A stretch of DNA of 64,000 bases from Gammaproteobacteria bacterium (lineage in GTDB: Bacteria > Pseudomonadota > Gammaproteobacteria > JACCYU01). The stretch covers positions 1-64,000 of the forward strand of contig JACCZW010000014.1 of NCBI GenBank assembly GCA_013695765.1. Reading direction: 5' to 3'. Below, piece by piece: positions 56,309 through 64,000 of this stretch. The stretch's first letter is position 1, and every line of letters begins with the position of its first letter. The translations under genes were made by a program, and so were the position numbers. The notes below the pieces were generated by a model. The model was not told where the DNA came from. It saw nothing but the letters and a program-made list of their open reading frames with translations, and made no database searches.

Positions 56309-56729
56309 TCGTCAAGACCCGCTCGATCCGTGGGCTGCTGTAGCGCTTCATCAGGCCTCGATGGAACTGGCGGGGCAGTTCGGCGCCACCGCCGTGTTCG
56401 TCGGCAGCATGCGGGATTTCAACGAGGGCGCGCGCGTGATCGCGATGACTCTGGAGCATTACACGGCCATGGCCGAAAAGCACCTGGCGCTCATCGCCGA
56501 ACAGGCGATGGCGCGCTGGGACATTCTCGATGTGCTCATTATTCATCGGGTCGGTGACGTGTACCCGAACGACCCCATCGTGCTGGTCGCCACCTGGTCC
56601 GCGCATCGCGCAGCGGCTTATGACGCCAACCGCTTCATCATGGAAGATCTCAAATCGAAGGCGCCGTTCTGGAAGAAAGAGACGTTGCGCGACGGCAGCC
56701 GCTGGGTGGAGAAGAATACGCCGGGTTAG
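56280..56729 (+). CDS. moaE: Molybdopterin synthase catalytic subunit
   Basis: MoaE transfers sulphur from MoaD to precursor Z to make molybdopterin. The 149-residue protein has VFVGSMRDFNEGARVIAMTLEHY, VLIIHRVGDVYPNDPIVLVA, WSAHRAAAYDANRFIMEDLK and the catalytic Lys segment APFWKKETLRDGSRWVE. The start could be 56280 or 56295; typical family members begin near the second. No moaD or moaC is next to it, and moeA converges on it. Confidence 0.93.
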   Translation: MPRKNMRIEIRQDPLDPWAAVALHQASMELAGQFGATAVFVGSMRDFNEGARVIAMTLEHYTAMAEKHLALIAEQAMARWDILDVLIIHRVGDVYPNDPIVLVATWSAHRAAAYDANRFIMEDLKSKAPFWKKETLRDGSRWVEKNTPG

Positions 56730-56759
56730 CCAGTTACGATTTCTGGAGGGCGCCCGGAC

Positions 56760-58040
56760 TTACACGAAACTCGAAAACGGCAGCACCTCGACCTCACTGC
56801 CCGGTTCGACGTTGCCATTCTCCATCGGCAAAAAGATAAAGCAGTTGGCTGATGCCATCGACGTTAAAACCCCGGAGCCCTGTGCGCCGGTTTTGCGCAC
56901 GGTTAGCTGCCCGTGTTGGTCGCGTTCCACCATGCCGCGCTGATATTCGACCCGCCCCCGACGCTTTTTGAGTTTCGAACCGCAGCGCATTTTGAGCGTC
57001 AGCGGCGGTAACGGCGGTGCGCCCATGAGTGCCTGTAGGGCAGGCTGCACGAATATGTAAAACGTCACCATTACCGACACCGGGTTGCCGGGCAGCCCGA
57101 AAAACCAGGCGCCGGCATCATTATCGCCAATGCGCCCGAAGGCGAGCGGTCGTCCCGGTTTCATGGCGATCTTCCAGAAACCGATCTGGCCCAGCTTGTC
57201 CAGCGTGCATTTGACGAAATCAGCTTCGCCCATGGATACGCCGCCGGAAGTAATGACGACATCGGCGAGCCGCGCGGCCTGGGCGAAGGCTTCTTCCAGT
57301 GCTAGCGGTTCGTCGCGAACGACACCCAAATCGATGATGTCCGCGCCTAAACGCGTAAGCATGCCGTGCAAGGTGTAGCGGTTGCTGTCGTAAACGTCGC
57401 CCATCGTCAGCGGCTCGCCGATCGATTTGAGTTCGTCGCCGGTGGAGAAAAACGCGACCCGCAGGCGCCGCCGGACCTTGACTTCGCCGACGCCCAGCGA
57501 CGCGAGCAGGCCCAGATGCGCCGGCAACAGTCGCTGGCCCACGGCGAGGACACGCTCGTCGCGCGCAATATCCTCGCCCGCCGCGCGTACGTTCTGGCCG
57601 CGTTGGTTGTCGGCGCCGATGCGGATCGATTCGCCCTGAACTTCCGCGCGCTCGACGATCACGACGCTGTCTGCGCCGGCCGGTATGGGCGCGCCGGTCA
57701 TGATGCGTACGCAGTTGCCTTTACCACATTCGCCGTGGAACGGTCGGCCGGCCCAGGCCGTGCCGATGATCGTCAGGGTGCGCGCGCCGTCTGCCGGAAT
57801 GTCCGCGCCGCGAATGGCGAAACCGTCCATGGCCGAGTTGGTGTGACCGGGCACGTCGAGTTTCGAGTACACGTCTTCGGCCAGCACGCGGCCCAGCGCG
57901 TCGCGCAAGGCGACCTGCTCGAAACCGTCCACCGGACGTAGCTGCGCGCGCACGCGCCTGGCGGCCTCATCGACGGGCAGGGAATCGGGATCGTAATCGT
58001 CCTGACAGCTTACGGTTGTCTCGATGCGGTTCTGGCTCAT
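56760..58040 (-). CDS. moeA: Molybdopterin molybdenumtransferase MoeA
   Basis: MoeA inserts molybdate into adenylated molybdopterin. The 426-residue protein has GHTNSAMDGFAIRGADI, RIMTGAPIPAGADSVV, the central VITSGGVSMGEADFVK and FGLPGNPVSVMVTFYIFVQPAL, plus a C-terminal domain IV (RRGRVEYQRGMVE). The ATG at 58040 gives the normal length (E. coli 411). It ends 30 bp from the convergent moaE. Confidence 0.94.
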   Translation of the reverse strand: MSQNRIETTVSCQDDYDPDSLPVDEAARRVRAQLRPVDGFEQVALRDALGRVLAEDVYSKLDVPGHTNSAMDGFAIRGADIPADGARTLTIIGTAWAGRPFHGECGKGNCVRIMTGAPIPAGADSVVIVERAEVQGESIRIGADNQRGQNVRAAGEDIARDERVLAVGQRLLPAHLGLLASLGVGEVKVRRRLRVAFFSTGDELKSIGEPLTMGDVYDSNRYTLHGMLTRLGADIIDLGVVRDEPLALEEAFAQAARLADVVITSGGVSMGEADFVKCTLDKLGQIGFWKIAMKPGRPLAFGRIGDNDAGAWFFGLPGNPVSVMVTFYIFVQPALQALMGAPPLPPLTLKMRCGSKLKKRRGRVEYQRGMVERDQHGQLTVRKTGAQGSGVLTSMASANCFIFLPMENGNVEPGSEVEVLPFSSFV

Positions 58041-58183
58041 GCGATTTACTCGGGATAGCGAAGCTCGCCGTTCAATGTCAATTGTAGGCCGTTGTGGCAA
58101 TCGTGCGTTCCAGGCGAGACAAATTCCTATGCCCGCCACGCTGAAGTTAGCCAGCCCGGCGTCGTTGGCGATACACTACGGAC

Positions 58184-58409
58184 ATGGCGGAGTTGGATCG
58201 CGTAAAAGAAAGAATCGGCTGGCTCAAAGTGGTTTTCGCGGTCCTGATGGCGACCGACATTACACTCTCGGCTGGTTGGCGCAGAACTATAATATGGCGA
58301 GCGATTTCCAATCATTAATGGCGTTTGTGGCGGTAATCGTCGTCACGGCCGGCGTGGTCTGGATTAACCGATCGCTTTCATCCTCATTGACAAACTGGGA
58401 GAACTTTAA
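58184..58409 (+). pseudogene. Small two-helix membrane protein, two frameshifts
   Basis: From ATG 58184 the frame reads MAELDRVKERIGWLKVVFAV then MATDITL. It then slips by one base at 58267/58268 to GWLAQNYNMASDFQSLMAFV and on to VVWIN, and again at 58370/58371 to AFILIDKLGEL and a stop at 58407-58409. Each slip is a single missing base (CTC(A)TCGGC and AACCG(N)ATCGC). The joined product would be about 75 residues with two membrane helices, like the small VKEEIGWLK-type membrane proteins seen in many genomes (recalled). The restored stop overlaps the next ATG (TAATG), which supports the reconstruction. Confidence 0.7.
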
Positions 58410-58501
58410 TGGAGTGGGTGCCCGTAGCAGCGCTGTTGGTTTTCCTTATCGGGATCGGTCTGATTCTCCGCGAAATCGCCGCGCATAACGACAAGAAATA
58501 G
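58409..58501 (+). CDS. 30-residue membrane peptide, second gene of the small pair
   Basis: This tiny gene starts MEWVPVAALLVFLIGIGLIL and ends with a charged tail (HNDKK): one membrane helix plus a cytoplasmic end. GGGAGAA lies 7 bases before the ATG, and the ATG shares a base with the stop of the preceding broken gene (TAATG). Such coupling suggests the two once formed an operon and perhaps a complex. Function is unknown. Confidence 0.62.
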   Translation: MEWVPVAALLVFLIGIGLILREIAAHNDKK

Positions 58502-58577
58502 CGTAACGCCGCGCGGAACAGGCGCTTCATTAAAATAAACAATGCCTTTAACCCGACGAGTCGGCGAGGAGTGGCAT

Positions 58578-61055
58578 ATGGGGTGGGTAATCTGGATCGG
58601 TTTGATTGCGGGCGCGCTATACGCGCTGGCGCGTACCCGTGCGTCCTTGCGACTCTGGACTGCCGCACTGGCGGCCGCATTGATCGTGCTCGGCGGGAGC
58701 GGTTATCTTGCTTTCCCGCCTGGCGTCGTCCTTTGGGGTATGTGGCTGATCGTGGCCCTGATGAACTTGTCAGGCCCACGACGCAGCGCGTTAAGCGCGC
58801 CGCTGCGCGATTACGTACGGCGAGTGTTGCCGCCCATGTCGCAGACTGAGAAGACCGCCATTCAGGCAGGTGGCGTGTGGTGGGATGCCGAGCTGTTTCA
58901 GGGCGATCCGCAGTGGGACAGATTGCTGAACACGCCGGCGCCGCGGTTTAGCGAAGAAGAACAGGCGTTTATAGACGGTCCGGTCGAAACGCTGTGTCGA
59001 ATGCTAGACGACTGGCAGATCACGCACGAATTGAACGATCTGCCGCCCGGCGTGTGGGCGTTTCTTAAGGCGAACCGCTTTTTCGGCATGATCATCCCGA
59101 AAGAATACGACGGGCACGGTTTCTCCGCTTTTGCGCATTCCACCGTGGTGATGAAAATCACCAGCCGCAGCTGCGCGGCCGCGGTCACGGTAATGGTGCC
59201 TAACTCGTTGGGCCCGGCGGAATTGCTGCTGCACTACGGCACCGACAATCAGAAAAATCATTATCTGCCGCGTCTGGCGCGGGGCGAGGAGATCCCGTGT
59301 TTCGCTTTAACGGGGCCCACCGCGGGCTCTGACGCAGGCGCGATACCGGATTTCGGCTTGGTCTGCCGGGGAGACTACCAGGGCCAAAACGTGCTGGGTC
59401 TGCGCGTCACCTGGGACAAGCGGTACATCACCCTGGCGCCGGTCGCCACCGTGCTGGGGCTCGCCTTCAAGGCCGTGGATCCCGATCACCTGCTGGGCGA
59501 CACGGAGGAACTGGGCATTACCTGCGCGCTGATTCCTACCGATACGCCGGGTGTGAATATCGGCCGTCGTCACAACCCGCTGGAGACGGCATTTCAGAAT
59601 GGCCCCACCAGTGGTGCAAATGTGTTTATACCGATGGACTGGATCATCGGCGGTCAGCCGCAGATCGGGCGCGGCTGGTCGATGCTGATGGAATGTCTGT
59701 CGGTAGGTCGCGGCATCTCGTTGCCGGCGCTGGGTACGGGTCTCGGCAAGCACGCCAGTCGATCTGCGGGCGCCTACGCGGCCGTGCGCAAACAGTTCGG
59801 ACTTCCGATCGGCCGCTTCGAAGGCGTGGAAGAAGTGCTTGCGCGCATCGGCGGGTTGACCTACATGATGGACGCCGCGCGGCTGCTCACCGCCGCGGCT
59901 ATCGATGCCGGCGAAAAGCCGTCGGTCGTGTCGGCGATCGTCAAATATCACAATACCGAGGCCATGCGACAGGTAATCAACGACGCCATGGATATTCACG
60001 GCGGGCGCGGCATTTGTCTGGGTACGCGCAATTATCTTGCCTCCGGCTACAAGTCCACACCGGTCAGCATCACGGTCGAGGGCGCGAATATTCTGACCCG
60101 CGGTCTGATTATCTTCGGGCAGGGCGCGCTGCGCTGCCATCCATACCTGGTCCGCGAGATGGACGCGGCCGGCGACCCGGATCGCGAGGCGGGCCTGGCC
60201 GCGTTCGATCAGGCGTTGTTCGCGCATCTGGGTTACGGCGTACGCAACGCGGCGCGCGCGCTGCTTTACGGGCTGACAGAGGGCCGGCTCGCACCGGCGC
60301 CGGTCGATGCGCCGACCACGCGTTATTATCAGCATGCGGCGCGCTTGAGCGCGGCCTTTGCCGTGATCGCGGATGTGGCGATGCTGCTGATGGGGGGCGC
60401 CCTCAAGCGCAAGGAAAAACTGTCAGGACGTTTCGCCGATGCGCTCGGCTGCCTGTTTCTCTGCACCGCCGCGCTCAAGCGTTTCGAGGACACCGGCAGG
60501 CCGCGGGCCGACCTGCCGCTGGTGGAATGGGTCGCGCAATATTGTCTTTATCGCGTGCAGGACGCGCAGGATGGCATTCTGCGCAACTTCCCCTCGCGCG
60601 TACTGGGCGTGTTGCTGCGCGTGCTGGTGTTTCCGCTGGGGCGGCGCTTTCGCTATCCGGGTGATCCGCTGGGTGCCGAAATTGCCAATCTGCTGCTGAC
60701 GCCATCGGAGGCTCGCGATCGCCTGACCGCAGGCATTCATATCTCTTCGGATTCGAACGATGCGGCGGGGCGCATGGAATATGCGTTGCAACAAACGATA
60801 GCCATCGCGTCCGTGGAACACAAACTGCGTGCCGCGCGCATCAAACCACCGTCGTATGGCTATGGCGACGAATGGCTCCATGCGGCCGTTGCAAGCGGCA
60901 TCATCACCACCGCCGAGGCGGCGCAATATCGCACCGCGCAGCAGGCGGTCATGGAGGCGATCAAGGTGGACGATTTTCCGCAGACCCTGAACGAAGATTC
61001 GCAGGCGCCGCCGCAAGGGTCAGTCCGGGCATATTCCGGGCAGGCATGGTCATGA
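58578..61055 (+). CDS. fadE: Acyl-CoA dehydrogenase FadE
   Basis: FadE makes the first oxidation of fatty acyl-CoA, using FAD. The 825-residue protein (E. coli 814) has two N-terminal membrane helices, the acyl-CoA dehydrogenase core with FFGMIIPKEYDGHGFSAFAHS, ALTGPTAGSDAGAIPD, KYHNTEAMRQVINDAMDIHGG and ILTRGLIIFGQGALRCHPY, then the extra DUF1974 C-terminal region. I chose the ATG at 58578 because GAGGAG precedes it by 6 bases; another ATG lies at 58542. It overlaps the next gene by four bases (ATGA). Confidence 0.94.
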   Translation: MGWVIWIGLIAGALYALARTRASLRLWTAALAAALIVLGGSGYLAFPPGVVLWGMWLIVALMNLSGPRRSALSAPLRDYVRRVLPPMSQTEKTAIQAGGVWWDAELFQGDPQWDRLLNTPAPRFSEEEQAFIDGPVETLCRMLDDWQITHELNDLPPGVWAFLKANRFFGMIIPKEYDGHGFSAFAHSTVVMKITSRSCAAAVTVMVPNSLGPAELLLHYGTDNQKNHYLPRLARGEEIPCFALTGPTAGSDAGAIPDFGLVCRGDYQGQNVLGLRVTWDKRYITLAPVATVLGLAFKAVDPDHLLGDTEELGITCALIPTDTPGVNIGRRHNPLETAFQNGPTSGANVFIPMDWIIGGQPQIGRGWSMLMECLSVGRGISLPALGTGLGKHASRSAGAYAAVRKQFGLPIGRFEGVEEVLARIGGLTYMMDAARLLTAAAIDAGEKPSVVSAIVKYHNTEAMRQVINDAMDIHGGRGICLGTRNYLASGYKSTPVSITVEGANILTRGLIIFGQGALRCHPYLVREMDAAGDPDREAGLAAFDQALFAHLGYGVRNAARALLYGLTEGRLAPAPVDAPTTRYYQHAARLSAAFAVIADVAMLLMGGALKRKEKLSGRFADALGCLFLCTAALKRFEDTGRPRADLPLVEWVAQYCLYRVQDAQDGILRNFPSRVLGVLLRVLVFPLGRRFRYPGDPLGAEIANLLLTPSEARDRLTAGIHISSDSNDAAGRMEYALQQTIAIASVEHKLRAARIKPPSYGYGDEWLHAAVASGIITTAEAAQYRTAQQAVMEAIKVDDFPQTLNEDSQAPPQGSVRAYSGQAWS

Positions 61056-63427
61056 AAGATTACACACGCAAAATCCGTCGCGCGGCGGTGCTGGGCGCCG
61101 GCGTCATGGGCGCGCAGATCGCCGCGCATCTGGCCAACGCCGGCGTGCCAGTGTATTTGTTCGACCTGCCGGCGGATGGCGACGACAAGAACGCCATCGC
61201 CAAAAAAGGCATGGCGGCGCTGCTCAAGCTCAAGCCCGCGCCGCTAGCCAACATCGCCGCGGCTGCCGCCATCGAGCCCGCCAATTACGAGCACCATCTC
61301 GCTCGGCTTGCGGACTGCGATCTCGTAATCGAGGCTATCGCGGAAAAGCTGGACTGGAAGCACGATCTGTATCGAAAGATCGCGCCTTGCGTAAACGAAA
61401 ACGCCTTACTCGCTACTAACACCTCGGGCATCGCCATAGCAATGCTCGCGGAAGGGTTGCCGGAAACCTCGCGCGCCCGGTTTTGCGGCGTGCACTTTTT
61501 CAATCCGCCGCGCTATATGCCTCTGGTGGAATTGATCGCGCACAAGGGCACGGACGACGCAATGCTCGACGTGCTCGAAGGCTTTCTCACGACGACACTG
61601 GGCAAGGGCGTGGTGCGCGCCAACGACACCCCCGGCTTCATCGCCAACCGGGTAGGCGTATTCGCAATGTTGGCGGTGATTCATCACGCCGAACGGTTAA
61701 GTCTGCCGTTCGATTTGGTCGATAAATTAACCGGCGCGGGTATCGGGCGTCCCAAGAGCGCGACGTTTCGCACCGCGGATGTGGTCGGACTGGACACCTT
61801 CGCGCACGTAGTTCGCGGCCTGGCGTCCGTATTGCCAGACGATCCGTGGGCGGCATGTTATCGCGTACCGGCGTGGGTGGATAAACTGATCGAGAAAGGC
61901 GCGCTGGGACAGAAGGCCGGCGCCGGTGTTTACACCCGGGCTGGCCGCGATATCCAGGTGCTCGATCTTGAAAATAAGACGTATCGCAGAGTGCGGTCGG
62001 CGCTGGACGATCGTGTACGCAAGATACTCGCGGAGCGAGACCCCGCGCGGAAATTTCAGGCGTTACTCGCACTCGATCACCCCCAGGCGGAATTTCTACT
62101 CGCCATCCATCGGGATCTGTTCCACTTCTGCGCCGTGCACGTGGCGGAGATCGCGCCTACCGCGCGGGATGTCGATGTCGCCATGCGCTGGGGTTATGGC
62201 TGGCAGTTCGGGCCGTTCGAGATGTGGCAGGCGGCCGGCTGGCGAGAGGTGACGCGGTTCATTCAGGACGGTATCGAAGCGGGCAATACCCTGAGTGCAG
62301 CGCCGCTGCCGGACTGGGTTACTGACCCGAAGCGGGCAGCGGTCCACGACGCGCACGGCTCATGGTCCGCGTCCGAAGGCGACGCGACGCCGCCGGTAAG
62401 TCACCCGGTTTATCGCCGCCAGATATTCCGTCAGCGCGTCTTGGGGGAACCGGAACCGCGCTGGGAGACGGCGTACGAGACCGACGCGGTGCGCCTGTGG
62501 CACACGGGCGACGACGTGGCCGTGCTGAGCTTCAAAACCCGGCTGCATGTCATCGGCGCGACGGTGCTGGAGGGCGTACAGGCGTCGCTAGACATTGCCG
62601 AGCACGATTTCAAGGCGCTGGTGCTGTGGCACGCGGAGCCGCCGTTCTGCGCCGGCGCCAACCTGCGTGAACTAGGCGAAGCAGCCCTCGCGGGTCGTTT
62701 CGATGACATTAAGGCGCTGGTGGAGAAATATCAGCAGACCAGTATGGCGTTGCGACACTCGATGGTGCCGACCGTGGCGGCTTGCCAGGGCCTGGTATTG
62801 GGCGGAGGCTGCGAATTTCTGCTGCACTGCGACCGCACGGTCGCGGAGCTGGAAAGCTACATCGGGCTGGTCGAGGTCGGCGTGGGCCTGATCCCAGGCG
62901 GCGGTGGCTGCAAGGAAATGGCGACGCGCGCGGCGGATGCGGCGCAGGGCGGCGATCTGTTGCCCTTCGTGGCCCGTTATTTCGAACGCGCGGCAAAGGC
63001 TATGGTCGCCGCCAGCGCCGCGGAGGCGCGCGATTGGAATTACCTGCGCGCGGGTGACAGAGTGATATTGAATCCGTACGAATTGCTGCACGTCGCGAAG
63101 TCCGAAGCGCTGGCGCTTTATGAGTCTGCCTACCGGCCGCTGCTGCCACGCACCGATATCGCGGTCGCCGGCGCACCCGGCATCGCCACCTTGCAGGCGC
63201 AACTGGTGAACATGCTGGAAGGCGGTTTCATCTCGCCGCACGACTACGAGATCGTGCGGCGGCTGGCGTACGTGATGTGCGGCGGTGAAGTGACCGCGGG
63301 CACCAAGGTCAGCGAGCAATGGCTGCTCAAGCTCGAACGCACGGCGTTCATGGAACTGCTGCGGATGGAAAAGACGCAGCAGCGGATTCGTCATACGCTG
63401 GAAACCGGTAAGCCACTGCGCAATTAG
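61052..63427 (+). CDS. fadN: 3-hydroxyacyl-CoA dehydrogenase/enoyl-CoA hydratase, FadN type
   Basis: This 791-residue bifunctional beta-oxidation enzyme has the dehydrogenase first: NAD motif AAVLGAGVMGAQIAAHLANAG (residue 11 on), FCGVHFFNPPRYMPLVELI and NDTPGFIANRVGVFAML. The crotonase-like domain follows at about 520-720 with ALVLWHAEPPFCAGANLRE and CQGLVLGGGCEFLLHCDRTV. That order fits the FadN branch and is the reverse of E. coli FadB/FadJ. It is coupled to fadE (ATGA). Confidence 0.92.
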   Translation: MKDYTRKIRRAAVLGAGVMGAQIAAHLANAGVPVYLFDLPADGDDKNAIAKKGMAALLKLKPAPLANIAAAAAIEPANYEHHLARLADCDLVIEAIAEKLDWKHDLYRKIAPCVNENALLATNTSGIAIAMLAEGLPETSRARFCGVHFFNPPRYMPLVELIAHKGTDDAMLDVLEGFLTTTLGKGVVRANDTPGFIANRVGVFAMLAVIHHAERLSLPFDLVDKLTGAGIGRPKSATFRTADVVGLDTFAHVVRGLASVLPDDPWAACYRVPAWVDKLIEKGALGQKAGAGVYTRAGRDIQVLDLENKTYRRVRSALDDRVRKILAERDPARKFQALLALDHPQAEFLLAIHRDLFHFCAVHVAEIAPTARDVDVAMRWGYGWQFGPFEMWQAAGWREVTRFIQDGIEAGNTLSAAPLPDWVTDPKRAAVHDAHGSWSASEGDATPPVSHPVYRRQIFRQRVLGEPEPRWETAYETDAVRLWHTGDDVAVLSFKTRLHVIGATVLEGVQASLDIAEHDFKALVLWHAEPPFCAGANLRELGEAALAGRFDDIKALVEKYQQTSMALRHSMVPTVAACQGLVLGGGCEFLLHCDRTVAELESYIGLVEVGVGLIPGGGGCKEMATRAADAAQGGDLLPFVARYFERAAKAMVAASAAEARDWNYLRAGDRVILNPYELLHVAKSEALALYESAYRPLLPRTDIAVAGAPGIATLQAQLVNMLEGGFISPHDYEIVRRLAYVMCGGEVTAGTKVSEQWLLKLERTAFMELLRMEKTQQRIRHTLETGKPLRN

Positions 63428-63442
63428 CCTCCAGGCACCACC

Positions 63443-63897
63443 GTGCGCCGAATAGCTTATCTGATTGTTCTTGCATCTGCTTGTACGATGGGAAACGATT
63501 TCGCCGCGCGGCGTGAGTCGTATGTTGAGACATGGGATGAGCCATACGCTTTAGTGTCTCTTTGCTCGTTAATTACTGACCCCGATTCATTCGACAAGGA
63601 AAATGTTCGCCTAATCGGGGTAATTGACTGGGAGGCCGAGGGCGACAAGGTGTGCTTGCATAAGGAAGACCTGAAATATGGGCTACTTCAAAACTGTCTC
63701 TCGGTCGAGATTGATTCTAAACAACGTGAGGCGACGTACGAGAGCCTCTTCAAAATGAACAAGGACTTGTCGTGATGGATGGTGTTTTTGATAAAGATGG
63801 TTTCGGCGGCGTCTTTGCGGGTTCAATAAGAGGCGTTCGGCAGATTCGTGGGTGGGGGTCTGCTGAAAGTTGGCGCCTGAGATTGCATTATAAGTAG
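63443..63897 (+). pseudogene. Small secreted protein broken by one frameshift
   Basis: From GTG 63443 the frame reads RRIAYLIVLASACTMG (signal-like), then DEPYALVSLCSLITDPDSFD, VRLIGVIDWEAEGDKVCLHK and YESLF. There one base is missing (CTCTTC(C)AAAAT, at 63751/63752). The adjoining frame continues QNEQGLVVMDGVFDKDG, FGGVFAGSIRGVRQIR to a stop at 63897. The joined product is about 151 residues, a Cys-containing secreted protein of unknown family. Without repair the reading frame ends at 63775. AT-rich codon use contrasts with the fad genes. It lies between fadN and the thiolase gene, where operon partners usually adjoin. Confidence 0.68.
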
Positions 63898-63946
63898 CGG
63901 CTCGATTTACGTATTCTGCCGGAGCTAGACTTTGGGAAGGCCATTG

Positions 63947-64000
63947 ATGAATAAACAAACTCAAGACGCCTACATCGTCTCCGCCCTGCGCACGCCCGTT
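63947..64000 (+). CDS. Acetyl-CoA C-acyltransferase (thiolase), N-terminal start (partial)
   Basis: The last 18 codons read MNKQTQDAYIVSALRTPV. DAYIVSALRTPV is the universal start of thiolase-fold enzymes, and the gene follows fadE and fadN, so it should be the thiolase that completes beta-oxidation (FadA/FadI role). The rest lies beyond the window. Confidence 0.85.
   Translation, partial: MNKQTQDAYIVSALRTPV

Overview
The window is a 64 kb piece of a GC-rich gammaproteobacterial chromosome. The gene orders holA-proA-nadD-rsfS-rlmH-maf-rng-yhdP-nit-tldD-pmbA and purM-purN facing DUF2066-CDP-alcohol phosphotransferase-PerM-hda are the housekeeping layouts I associate with gammaproteobacteria, in particular Chromatiales-like lineages. 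I cannot name the genus. I found no rRNA, tRNA, CRISPR array, intact transposase or prophage.

Layout. 1-0.9 kb: end of a sensor kinase coupled to a FixJ-type regulator. 1.3-16.4 kb: a GlxR-type reductase, then the long core run from holA to pmbA (DNA replication, proline and NAD synthesis, ribosome maturation, RNase G, the giant AsmA-like YhdP, TldD/PmbA protease). 16.4-23.7 kb: two divergent operons, purM-purN-DUF3108-lipoprotein leftward and DUF2066-CDP-OH-PerM-hda rightward. 23.8-25.5 kb: wrbA, a DUF4398 lipoprotein, acylphosphatase and a strong terminator with no obvious gene just before it. 25.6-41.1 kb: an envelope and stress-type region: DUF1207 outer-membrane protein, a 25-residue membrane peptide, a 1420-residue CheB/CheR/PAS/GAF histidine kinase with a receiver partner, DUF2959, DUF2383, PAP2, two paralogous PRC-barrel proteins on either side of an orphan sigma-54 activator, PLDc_N, DUF2254, a DUF4398 lipoprotein and an OmpA-like lipoprotein. 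41.1-43.4 kb: an osmoprotectant ABC transporter with fused binding protein and permease.

43.5-46.8 kb is a scar-like accessory patch: a 5'-truncated, frameshifted acetyl-CoA synthetase remnant, two small secreted proteins, and a broken lipoprotein gene held between two inverted copies of a roughly 218-bp repeat. 46.9-54.7 kb: metX, citrate synthase, mobA, type II NADH dehydrogenase, DUF1244, a methyltransferase and a YihY membrane protein. 54.8-58.0 kb: an M48 lipoprotein protease and molybdenum-cofactor genes moaB, moaE and moeA, which complement mobA at 50 kb. 58.2-64 kb: a decayed pair of tiny membrane proteins, then the fatty-acid oxidation operon fadE-fadN-type-thiolase, interrupted before the thiolase by a small frameshifted gene.

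The most unusual overall signal is decay. Four small accessory genes carry single-base frameshifts (six in all, every one reading as a one-base loss) and a fifth carries an early stop. No comparable lesion was seen in the long core genes. The clearest structural novelty is the inverted-repeat unit at 44.6-45.75 kb. The least understood possible functional unit is the envelope/stress region with its orphan NtrC-type regulator, 20-bp tandem repeats and paired PRC-barrel proteins.
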